From NCBI GenBank assembly GCA_024500155.1, contig CM044873.1:5957001-6021000 (forward strand): a stretch of 64,000 bases of DNA, read 5' to 3'. The position numbers and the translations under genes are program-made. The notes beneath the pieces are model-generated. The model worked only from the letters and a program-made list of their open reading frames with translations. It made no database searches and was not told the origin of the DNA. The DNA is from Chenopodium formosanum (Eukaryota; Streptophyta; Magnoliopsida; Caryophyllales; Amaranthaceae). Shown piece by piece: positions 22,392 to 32,975 of the stretch; within the stretch, counting starts at the first letter, position 1; every line of letters starts with the position of its first letter.

Positions 22392-25300
22392 ATGGATACT
22401 GAAGAAGATGAGAGATTGCTCTTGGAACATGGCCTTTTACAGGTTTTTACTTGTTTTTACTTTGTTTTGTTATTCTGTGCTTAATTAGTATTTTTAGTCT
22501 ATTTTGAAATTGTTCTTCATTCTAGTTGACTTCTTAATTGGTTGCTTGTTTTTTCTAGTTAGTTTAATTACCATTTTTAGTTCGATTTATCTGACACTTT
22601 ATTAATTATAAAAATTAGGATGATCAATGGTTGAAACCTTCCTTTATTGTTGTATGCGTTCGTCTATGCACCTATACAGTGTCTAATCGTTGCAAATAAT
22701 ATGAAATAGAGGTAGTATTATAAATTCCAGTACTTGAAAAGGTGTGCTTCGATGTAGAAAAATTTTATTGGTAGGCAATACGTGATGCATGGTTTGATAG
22801 AGTTCAGTCTTGCTGTAAATTCAACTGCAGTTTGCATATACCCAATGTACCACTATTGATGTTGGGTATCTCTATTAATGAAATCCTTGAGGATATGCAT
22901 ATCTTCCTATTGATGTTGGATATCTCTATTAATGTGATCTTTGCGGATATGCATATCTTCCAATTGACGTTGGGTATCTCTATGAATGTGATCTTTGAGG
23001 ATATGCATACCTTCCTATTGTTGTTGGGTATTTCTATTGATGAGATCCTTGAGGATATCTTCCTATTGATGTTGGGTATCTCTATTGATGAGATATTTGA
23101 GGATATGCATAGCATGAGGAAGCCAGGGTTAATCTCTGAACATCCCAGTTTATCTCCTCTCACGTTTTTATACATTTATTTCCGTGCCACTTTACTAAAA
23201 AAGTTTTTACTCGTATCATTTAAAAAAATATAAGAAAAAAGATTATATTGTGAGAGGAGATATGTTTACAGGTTTATCTCAGAGATAAACATGGATTTTG
23301 AGTTTTAATATTTGCTCTTTGTTTTCCCTAGTAATCGTTTTCGTACTTCTGACTTACTGTGTTCTCTGAAGGAAAATGTTGAGCAATATACTGGAGATGG
23401 CTCAGTTGATCTAAAAGGGAATCCTGTTCTCAAAAGCAAAACTGGAAACTGGAGAGCCTGCCCATTTATTCTTGGTAAATGATTTAATTGATTAATGGTT
23501 TGTATGATTAATTTGTGGTGTTAACTTTTTTAACCTTTCTTATTCTCTATACAGGCACAGAATGCTGTGAGCGTCTTGCTTACTACGGTATTGCCATTAA
23601 TCTTGTTAATTACCTGACCTACAAACTGCATCAAGGAAATGTATCTGCTGCAAGGAATGTAACAACATGGTCAGGAACTTGTTTCCTAACTCCAGTTATT
23701 GGAGCTCTCGTAGCAGATGCATACTTGGGAAGATATTGGACTATTGCTGCATTCTCAACGATTTACTTCATTGTAATTTGTGGATTTTCCTTTATTTATG
23801 CTCCTTTTCTATTTTGACCTTTTATTATGACTATAGATGCACCTATACCTTCCGGTCAATGTCTAATTAATTTAATTGAATATGTCAATATGCTAACTAT
23901 TTCTCTTTCGCTTTACAAATCATCCTAGATATATTAACCTTTTGCATTTCTAGTTACCTTTTCAACTATACAGTTGATATGGTTGTCTTTGATAATTTTT
24001 ATTTAGCAACATCTGGTTACACTGACATATCTTATAATTTTACCAAACCGAGTTCTTGAAGCTTCTAAACTTCCAAACCAAGCACTGAAGATAATTGACT
24101 GGTTGAGTTTGTATAATTGGCAGTCTTTGGCTGATGAACTGGTGAAATACTCTGTTTCATTTGTTTGCCTGGCCTTTACCTTAAGATTTATTCAGGATAA
24201 ATTTAGCAGTTTGCTGTGATTGTGGTCATTTTATTTGCTCCAACTTGAACTAACTAATTCTTTAGTTTGACATGTGCTAGTTCAGTAGTTCATCTCTACT
24301 ATTTATTGCATAGCTCCAGAATCATCTGTGAGCAGTTACTGGTGCTAGAAAATGACATGCATATAGATCCTCTGACATTTTAAATGCTGGTAGCTTGTAT
24401 TCTGAGTGGATTTTTTACTTTCATAAATCATGATCAAATGTTCAAATCTTACTGCTTAATGGTATGCACTAATAACGTCATGTTGTGCATTGCAATCTTG
24501 TAGCATGTTGAAGTTGATGTTCTTATACTCCTAGAAAACGTGTTTTACAGCATGATACTTAAATACTGTAACAGCCTAATCCAATTTGATTGAAAAGTCC
24601 ATATTGCTCTCCCCGACATCTGTTCTATTCCTGTCATGATATATTTTGGTTATGTTCTGCAGGGAATGTGTACCTTGACTCTATCTGCATCAGTTCCTGC
24701 ATTAAAGCCTCCTGATTGTACAGATTCATTTTGCCCTTCAGCTACTCCAGCACAGTCCGGAGTATTCTTTTTGGGCCTCTATCTAATTGCACTGGGAACT
24801 GGAGGGATTAAGCCATGTGTATCGTCATTTGGTGCTGATCAGTTTGATGACACTGACCCAAATGAGAGGGTGAAGAAGGGATCCTTTTTCAACTGGTTTT
24901 ATTTCTCTATCAACCTTGGTTTCTTGGTATCGAGTACATTTATTGTTTGGATGCAAGAAAATGTTGGATGGGGCCTAGGCTTTGGCCTTTCAGCAATATT
25001 CATGGGAATTGCTATTGCCAGTTTCTTTTCTGGAACCCCACTCTATAGGTTTCAAAGACCCGGGGGAAGCCCATTAACAAGAATGTGCCAGGTTATTATT
25101 GCATCATTACGTAAGTGCAGATCAGAGGTCCCCCAAGATAGTAGTCTCCTGTATGAGACTCAAGACAAACATTCAGCTATCGAGGGAAGTCGAAAACTGG
25201 AGCATACTGATGAACTGAAGTAATTTTCTTGTCTATATACGAAGTATATCTTTTTGCATTGCTTAAATTTTTTATCACGTTGTCCAGTATGTGATCTGAT

Positions 25301-26184
25301 GAATTAATATAGAGAGAAGAATACTTGTTAGGTTTTTATTGTGGTTGATGAGTTTGTTCTGCAGATGCCTGGATAAAGCAGCTGTGTTGTCAGATGCTGA
25401 CATGAAAAGTGGGGATTTCTCCAACCCATGGAGATTGTGCACCGTAACACAGGTGGAAGAATTGAAGATTTTGATCCGCATGTTCCCTATATGGGCAACC
25501 GGAATTGTTTTTGCTTCTGTCTTTGCCCAGGCAACATTGTTTGTTGAGCAGGGAATGGTGATGGACCGAAGGATTGGATCTTTCATCCTCCCTGCTGCCT
25601 CGTTAACTACTTTTGATATCATCAGTGTTTTATTCTGGGTCCCGGTATATGACAGATTGCTAGTTCCTACAGCTAGGAAGTTTACTGGCCGAGAACGAGG
25701 GTTTTCAGAACTTCAGAGAATGGGCATTGGCCTCTTCATTTCTATCCTTGGCATGGTAGCTGCTGCTGCAGTGGAGAACAGACGTTTGCATATTGCTAAG
25801 GAACTAGGTCTGGTCGATGAAAATGTTGCAATCCCAATTAGCATACTTTGGCAAGTACCACAGTACTTATTGGTGGGAGCCGCAGAGGTGTTTACCTTTA
25901 TAGGGCAATATGAGTTTTTCTATGATCAGTCACCTGATGCCATGCGAAGTTTGTGTAGTGCACTTTCGCTCCTGACGATTTCATTTGGAAATTACTTGAG
26001 CTCAGCGATTCTGACAATTTTGAATGTCATTACAACTGCTGGAGGAAACCCGGGGTGGATACCAGATAATCTAAACAAGGGTCACCTCGATAATTACTTC
26101 TGGCTCTTGGCTGGACTTAGTTTCTTGAACCTGTTGGTGTATGTTTTCTGTTCTCTGAAGTACAAACAGAAGAAGGCCTCCTAA
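22392..26184 (+). CDS. NPF8: NPF8/PTR2-like proton-coupled peptide transporter, copy 1
   Basis: Five exons join in phase: 22392-22442, 23372-23474, 23555-23772, 24663-25219 and 25365-26184 (TAA), for 582 residues. The order of motifs matches plant PTR2/NPF8 proteins. They are TGNWRACPFILG, the ExxER proton-coupling motif as ECCER in exon 3, TPVIGALVADAYLGRYWTIA, SSFGADQFDDTDP (PTR signature), FFNWFYFSINLG, and in exon 5 VTQVEELKILIRMFPIWATG, EFFYDQSPDAMRSLCSALSLL and the terminal KYKQKKAS. The family has 12 membrane helices with a charged loop between helices 6 and 7, here around QDSSLLYETQDKHSAIEGS. Members import di- and tripeptides with protons across the plasma membrane or tonoplast. First of four tandem copies. 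Intron 1 contains a 54-bp minisatellite, and an LTR retrotransposon begins 147 bp after the stop. Confidence 0.92.
22853..23110 (+). repeat. 54-bp minisatellite in intron 1 of NPF copy 1
   Basis: About five diverged units start at 22853, 22907, 22961, 23015 and 23063, each built on ctattgatgttgggtatctc ... gaggatatgcatatcttc; the fourth unit is 6 bp shorter. Because 54 is a multiple of three, open frames run through it on both strands (18-residue repeats). It lies inside the 929-bp first intron and is not supported as coding. Confidence 0.8.
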
Positions 26185-26330
26185 GGATGATTTTGCTTTA
26201 AGCAAAGCGCTGTATTGTAGTTAGATACAAGTATACAACCTGTCTATTCTTATAATACTTCAGAGCTAATTAAACTATTAATGTATGCTTCTGTTTCATG
26301 TGAATAATGTTCATGTGATTAATGTTCTTA

Positions 26331-26749
26331 TGCAACGGACTAGCGTTTGAGACAATAAATTAATCGAAAGGTTAATGTTGGATTGCTAAACTGAAAGCTT
26401 CAAAGATAAAATATGGCTTTAGGCCATAACTCTCCAAGTTGTCCTTACAATTTTCTGCATACCCCTCTCTTACTAGTCTCTTACTTCTTATACTACAATT
26501 ACATTACTAAAAATGGCACAAAGCATTAATTAATACATTTAACTACTCTTGTCTTCTTCCCAAATTAGTGCAATACAAACAATACAAACAAAATACCCAA
26601 AAGCTGCTTGTCTCTCAATCGGTCCTCTGTTTCTCCTCTTGGCAGTGGCTTATGGCTTGGTGTTGTAGCTTGTAAGTGGCTGCTTCTTTTTGTGTCTCCT
26701 GCTGTAACCCAAGTTCACGGGTGGTTGTTGATGTTGTTGATGTATTGCA
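26331..26749 (-). repeat. 3' LTR of the gypsy element
   Basis: 419 bp, starts tgcaacggac and ends tgtattgca. It differs from the other LTR at two positions that I can see (ctgaaagctt versus ctaaaagctt, and aagcattaat versus aagccttaat). The pol frame ends inside it. Confidence 0.95.
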
Positions 26750-29700
26750 ATACCGCCCCCCAAAAGCGCCACCTTGTCCTCAAGGTGGAAATGCGGAAAG
26801 TGCTCTTTGATGGCATTAGCTTCCTCCCATGTGGCCTCGAACTCGTGCACTCCTAACCACTTGATTAATACTTCAATGCTGCTGTTCTCCCCCCCTTTGC
26901 GCCTCACCTCCAACACTTGCTCTGGCTCCAACACTAATTCCAACTCCGGGGTTAGCTGAGTGGGTATGGTGGTAGCATTAGGCGCATCCCCAACAGCACG
27001 CTTTAATTGAGAGATATGGAAAACAGGGTGAATGCGACATTGCTCGGGAAGGAGTAGTTAGTAGGCTACCTCTCCCACACGCTGCACTATCTCATAAGGA
27101 CCATAGAATCGCGCGGCGAGCTTCTCAAATGGCCTTCTTGCCAATGACCTCTGACGATAGGGTTGGAGCTTGAGGTAGACGAAATCCCCTACTTGAAATT
27201 CCTCATCCCTACGCCTCCCATCCGCATTTTTTTTCATAATTTGTTGAGCACGCATCAAATTCCATTTTAACTCATCCAACATCAAGTCTCTCTCCTGCAA
27301 AACCTCATCAACCGTTCCCACCGTGGTTTGCCCTGTGCCCACTCGAATTAACTTGGGTGGTTCCCTCCCATACACCGCCAAAAATGGAGTCACTTGGGTG
27401 GAGGCATGAGGTGTCGTATTATACGAGTACTCAGCCTAAGGAAGCCATTTAGCCCATGCTTTAGGCTGCCCACTTGCAAAGCATCTTAGGTAGGTTTCGA
27501 GCCGTTTGTTTACCACCTCCGTTTGCCCGTCAGTTTGGGGGTGGTACGACGTGCTACGCTTAAGCTCCGTGCCTTGTAATCGGAACAATTCCCTCCAAAA
27601 AACGCTTAAGAATACTCGGTCCCTGTCAGAAACTATACTTGAAGGAATACCATGGAGTCTCACGACCTCCCTCACAAACACCTCGGCCACCGTATAGGCA
27701 GTAAATGGGTGTTTAAGCCCCATGAAATGGGCGTACTTCGACAATCTATCAACTACTACAAAAATTGTGTCAATCCCTTTCGATCGTGGCAACCCCTCTA
27801 CAAAATCCATACTAATATCTTCCCATATCCTCTCCGGGACGGGTAGTGGCTGCAACAACCCGGCGGGCGATTGCTGGGAATGTTTGTTTCGTTGACAAAC
27901 CGAACACTCTCGTATGTATGTTGCCACGTCTTTCCTCATTCCACCCCAAAACCAATCCGAACCCAACTTCAAGTAAGTCTTCGTTTCACCGATGTGACCT
28001 CCCTCCTGGGAATCGTGATAAATTCGCAGCAAGGCCGCCTTATTTGCGGAATCTCGCGGCAAAACAATTCGGCCCTTATACAGTAGCTTGTGATTCTCCA
28101 CCGAATAACCACGAGGTCCCTGCCCCTGCTCCACTTCAGCCTTCAATTTTCGAATCTCACTGCTCTCTTCGATTTCTTTATTCAAGGCATCCCACTCGAC
28201 CTTATGTGTTACCAACAAGGCATTACACGCTTCCCCTGTTGCCTCCCCTTCACTTCCGCCGCGCCTTGAGAGTGCGTCAGCCACCCGATTGGCCACTCCG
28301 GGCTTGTATTGCAACACAAAATCAAATCCCACCAATTTGCGCACCCATTTCTGAAATTCCATTCCGATCTCTCGTTGTTCGGCTATGTATTTGAGACTTT
28401 GTTGATCGCTCCGAATCACGAATTTCCGACCCAACAAATAGTGCTTCCACTTCTCAACGGCGAGACACACCGCCATGAGTTCCTTTTCATAAATCGATTT
28501 GCCTTGACCCCTAGGGCCGAGCACCTTGCTAAAGAAAGCCACCGGCCTCCCTCCTTGCATCAACACCGCCCCGAGACCGTAGCCCGAAGCATCGGACTCC
28601 ACCACAAATTCCCTCGAAAAATCTGGCATAATTAATACTGGAGCCGTAACCATTGCTTGTTTGAGGGCTTGAAACGCCTCCTCGGCTGCCGACGACCAAC
28701 CAAAATTATCTTTTTTTAATTGCTCTGTTAGAGGTCTTGCAATGTGGGCATATTGATGGATGAATTTCCTGTAGTATCCCGTAAGCCCCAAAAAGCCCCT
28801 TAAGTCCCTCAAAGATTTCGGTGTGGGCCAAGTGATCATGGAGCCCACTTTCTCTTGGTCCATTGCAACCCCATCACTAGAAATGACATGGCCCAAATAA
28901 GCCACTTTGGGCTTCCCAAACTCACATTTTTTTAGATTTGCAAACAGTGAGTGCTTCTTAAGTGTAGCTAACACTAATTTAACGTGAGCAACATGATCCT
29001 TTTCACATGCACTATACACTAATATATCATCAAAAAAGACTAGTACAAATTTACGAAGATAAGGTCGGAATACCTCGTTCATGAGAGCTTGGAAGGTGGC
29101 CGGAGCATTTGTGAGTCCGAAAGGCATGACGAGGAATTCGTAATGCCCTTCATGCGTTCTAAACGCGGTTTTGTGGGTATCTTCCGGCCTCACTAGGATT
29201 TGATGATACCCGGCCTTAAGGTCAAGCTTTGAGAACAATCGAGCCCCATGAAGCTCATCTAGTAGCTCATCGATCACCGGGATTGGATATTTATCCGGAA
29301 CGGTCTCCTTATTGAGAGCCCGATAGTCCACACAAAATCTCCACGATCCATCCTTTTTCTTGACTAGTAGCACCGGGCTTGAGAAAGGGCTCGTGGAAGG
29401 CCTTATGATACCGGCTTGTAACATTTCCCCGATAAGCTTCTCGATCTCGTCTTTTTGGAATTGAGGATATCGGTAAGGCCTAACGCTAATTGGGTTACTC
29501 CCTTCCTTGAGAACTATGGAATGCTCATGGCCTCTACTTGGAGGAAGCCCATTTGGACTCTCAAAAACCCATGCAAACTCCTCTAGCACCTCCTTCAAGA
29601 ATTCTGGCGGCCCACTCTCATGAGGCCCATCCTCTCTTGGGCCATCAGCCTGCTGCCCAATCATGTTCATCTCCACCAAAATGCCCCCTTCTTGTTTCCT

Positions 29701-31423
29701 CAAAGTTTTGATCATAGCCTTAAGGGTGATGCCCGATTTCACTAAGCTAGGATCTCCTCTAACCACCATAGTCTTCCCGTTCATGGAGAAGCTCATCTCT
29801 TGCGACTTCCAATTGGTGAGCACGGTTCCCAATTTTTCAAGCCATTGAATTCCCATGATCACATCCGAATTGCCTAGTTTAAGAGGTAAAAAATCCTCTT
29901 CTATCTCTACCCCATCCCCTAACTCCACACGTACCCCCTTGCATTGCCCCTTGCCCTTGATATTTTCCCCATTCCCAAGGGAGACACCAAAGCTAACGTC
30001 GCCGGAAACGCTCAATCCTAGGCTCTCCACGGTCCTTAGTGATATAAAATTGTGCGCGGCTCCCGGGTCAATCATAACTACCACCGATTGTCCCTTGATT
30101 TTTCCCTTGAGTCTCATTGTTTTTGGGTTAGATAAGCCCACGATTGAATTCATGGACACCGCAACCGGTGTCACCTCACTCTCAGGCTCCGGCGCCTCCA
30201 CGGCCGCGAACTCCACTCCTTCCTCTTCCTCCTCTTCCTCCACCATCAATACGCTAAGCCCCTTGGCGGGACACACATGGGTAGGACCCGTCCACCTACC
30301 GTCACAACGGAAACAAAGCCCCCTTGCTCTTTTATCTTGTATTTCCTTATCGGAGAGTCGCCGGACTTCCCCGTTAAACCTGGTAGTGCCGGAGTTTGGT
30401 CGGTTGGGAAAAGATGGTGAAGGTTGGTTAACAGAAGAAGCTGAGTGTTGTATGGACTGGGTTGGGTTGTGTGTTTGGTTCGCAGTTGGGCTGAAACGAA
30501 TTGGGCTAGGAGCTGATGGGCTGGTTGTGGTTGTTGTTTTGTGGGTTGGTCCAGCTCCCAAAATCGTGGCTGCGGGACTCCGATTAAAATACGAATACGG
30601 ACCCGGTTTTGAGAAAGCCCCACCCGACTTCCTAAGGCTGTTGACCCGGTTCCTTTCTTCGACCCGAATCGCCAGATCCATGGCGTCTTCAAGAGTGAAC
30701 GGGTTTAGCATTCGGATCTCCGCCTTAATCTCCTCCTTCAATCCATTGATGAACTGACCCTTCATTATGCTTTCGGGAACATCCAACAGGGGAGATGCCT
30801 TCTCTATGAACAGCCGCCTATACTCCACGACCGTCGTCAATTGCTCCACCGCTAACCACTGTTCGTGTAGGGTCCCCGAATTCACCGGCCGGAACTGGTT
30901 CAAGACCCGACTCTTCATGTCTTCCCACCCAACCATGGGTCTCCTCCTACTCTCCCATTGATACCACAAGAGAGCGTCTCCGTCCATCGCCACCACCGCG
31001 GCCTGCAACTTCTCCGTCTCTGTCAGCCCGTAAAATTCGAAGAATTGCTCTCCCCGGAGAATCCAACCGTCGGGGTCGGAACCATTGAAGGACGGCATCT
31101 CCAACTTACGATAGCGCCAATTTCCACCCCCTTCGCGATTGTCTTGGTTGGGTTTCCGAACTCCGCCACCCGCGCCGGGGTCCCAGTTGCCAAACCTAAG
31201 GCCACTACCAACTAACGGTGTTTCCCCGAAATTGCCCTCTCCAAAAGGTTGGTTTATCTCGCCGTCATCATCGCCCTCATCTCCTCTATGAACTGATCCT
31301 GCTTCCGGGTCAGTGCGTTTTGGATTGAGTTTCTCCCTCTCCGACTTTCTCGAGAATCTCTTCCACCTTCTCTTCCAGTGCGGCCACCCTCTCCGGAGTC
31401 ACCGTCAACGGCGTCGGCGGCAT
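26650..31423 (-). pseudogene. Gypsy gag-pol polyprotein, broken
   Basis: The presumed gag start is the ATG at 31423, 5 bases after the primer binding site. That frame ends at a TGA (31310-31312) after 37 codons, so a frameshift separates it from the long gag-pol frame (down to 27436). The long frame shows a retrotransposon gag, a CCHC-like knuckle (CFRC...THVC), and a protease motif reading IDPGAAHNFIS. RT follows (KLDLKAGYHQI, MPFGLTNAPATFQ, FFDDILVYS), then RNase H (ESDASGYGLGAVL), an HHCC zinc motif and integrase (DFVEGLP, VSDRDRVF, YHPQTDGQTEVVNKRL). An in-frame TAG at 27436-27438 interrupts integrase, and an in-frame TAA near 27058 interrupts its C-terminal part. The same frame continues to a chromodomain-like segment (about 26740-26943) and stops at 26650. 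The element is therefore not autonomous as it stands. Confidence 0.88.
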
Positions 31424-31426
31424 CCT

Positions 31427-31438
31427 GCTCTGATACCA
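31427..31438 (-). promoter_or_regulatory. Primer binding site (initiator tRNA-Met)
   Basis: The minus strand reads tggtatcagagc two bases inside the 5' LTR border, the standard plant retrotransposon site complementary to the 3' end of initiator methionine tRNA. Confidence 0.9.
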
Positions 31439-31440
31439 AG

Positions 31441-31859
31441 TGCAACGGACTAGCGTTTGAGACAATAAATTAATCGAAAGGTTAATGTTGGATTGCTAAA
31501 CTAAAAGCTTCAAAGATAAAATATGGCTTTAGGCCATAACTCTCCAAGTTGTCCTTACAATTTTCTGCATACCCCTCTCTTACTAGTCTCTTACTTCTTA
31601 TACTACAATTACATTACTAAAAATGGCACAAAGCCTTAATTAATACATTTAACTACTCTTGTCTTCTTCCCAAATTAGTGCAATACAAACAATACAAACA
31701 AAATACCCAAAAGCTGCTTGTCTCTCAATCGGTCCTCTGTTTCTCCTCTTGGCAGTGGCTTATGGCTTGGTGTTGTAGCTTGTAAGTGGCTGCTTCTTTT
31801 TGTGTCTCCTGCTGTAACCCAAGTTCACGGGTGGTTGTTGATGTTGTTGATGTATTGCA
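31441..31859 (-). repeat. 5' LTR of the gypsy element
   Basis: 419 bp, almost identical to the LTR at 26331-26749. It should carry the element promoter on the minus strand. Confidence 0.95.
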
Positions 31860-31864
31860 TCTTA

Positions 31865-32899
31865 TAGCTTACATTGATGCAGGGTTTTATGCTTAAACTT
31901 GTCATAAAATTTCAACCCTATCAGGTTTTCATGGACACTAATTCTGGTAACTCAAAATAGTGACACTTGCTACTAAAGCACTAAAATCGTGTTCTGTTTA
32001 AGAGGGTGCTAAAAGTGTGAGGGTCATAGTCATATAATGTCAAGTGGACATTGGTATAGTAGACACAATATGTGACATTTGAATGTAAAGCCATTAAACC
32101 TTGCAAACAAGTGGTAGTATTAGTTATTCGAGTATGTCTTATTTTTGTGTCTTGTAAATATTATTTGTATACTTTCTTATATTCATCTTATACACTTTTT
32201 TCCAATTTTCATTATTTTGCTATTTAAATTCCCCCCCCCCCAAATGGTTCTTATTACGGTTCATGTAAGTTGATCATGTCGGATTCACTAAAGTTATTCT
32301 ATTGAGTTGGGTTGATTTTGGATTGGATCATAAATCTGTCAATTACTGTAGAAGTTTTTCAAAGTCTTTCTGCGATTTTAATTGTAGAGGTTTGTCACTT
32401 TATGTGTTTACCTACTCCGTAATGCTTTACAACATTGAAAATATTACATATACTTCCTTCTTTATCGGCATTATTGTTGTATTTCATAATATATTCATTT
32501 TAAATTTTAGATATTAAAAAAAGTAGTTTATCGCATAACATCTCCTTTTATCGCCATTATTGTTATTTTTTTTTTTTTTGAATCCCCATTATTGTTATTT
32601 TAAGCAAACAAATTTTATTCAAATCAATTATCTCATGCATTAACACATATATACCTACCAATAAAAATCTTAAAATTTTCTATTTTTACCATAAATACCC
32701 CCGGGCATTACCCAATAAATCCTTTTCGATGATGCAAGTTTTCATGTTAAGATTCCCTTCAACCGAAATGAATCTTTCTCTATCTACCTCAACTCCTTGA
32801 AGTTGACAAAACTTCTCATCTTTGGAAATTTGAGTTATCCAAAAAAAAAAAAAAAACTAATATAAATAAATAAATAAATATAAAAAGGTCCAAAACTAG
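31865..32899. other. Intergenic region before NPF copy 2
   Basis: About 1 kb of AT-rich DNA with a C(11) tract near 32231, a T run near 32567 flanked by the repeated word attattgttatttt, and a taaa microsatellite near 32864. No gene is seen. Confidence 0.5.
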
Positions 32900-32907
32900 T
32901 ATAAAGA
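32900..32907 (+). promoter_or_regulatory. Possible TATA box of NPF copy 2
   Basis: tataaaga lies about 70 bp upstream of the ATG at 32976 and before a GA-rich leader. Position and sequence suit a plant core promoter; there is no further proof. Confidence 0.4.
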
Positions 32908-32975
32908 GTGGAGTGAGAAAGAAGAAGGGTGAGAAAAACTGCAGGAAAGAGAAGTCAAGATCAAAATTTCAGAAC

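Larger units (their letters stand above)
26331..31859 (-). mobile_element. Ty3/gypsy chromovirus LTR retrotransposon (Reina-like), complete
   Basis: A 5.5-kb element in minus orientation with two 419-bp LTRs (26331-26749 and 31441-31859), each beginning TG and ending CA, and the 5-bp target duplication tctta (26326-26330 and 31860-31864). The primer binding site tggtatcagagc lies just inside the right (5') LTR at 31427-31438, complementary to initiator tRNA-Met. A G-rich polypurine tract (gcttttggggggcggtat on the minus strand) abuts the left LTR. Coding order is gag, protease, RT, RNase H, integrase and chromodomain-like end. Small size, short LTRs and a chromodomain suggest the Reina clade, which is an inference. 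I count only two mismatches between the LTRs, so the insertion is recent. Confidence 0.93.

Noticed and set aside
27846..30757. Long plus-strand open frames opposite the gypsy pol
   Set aside because: Antisense shadows of the minus-strand gag-pol frame; no domains on the plus strand.
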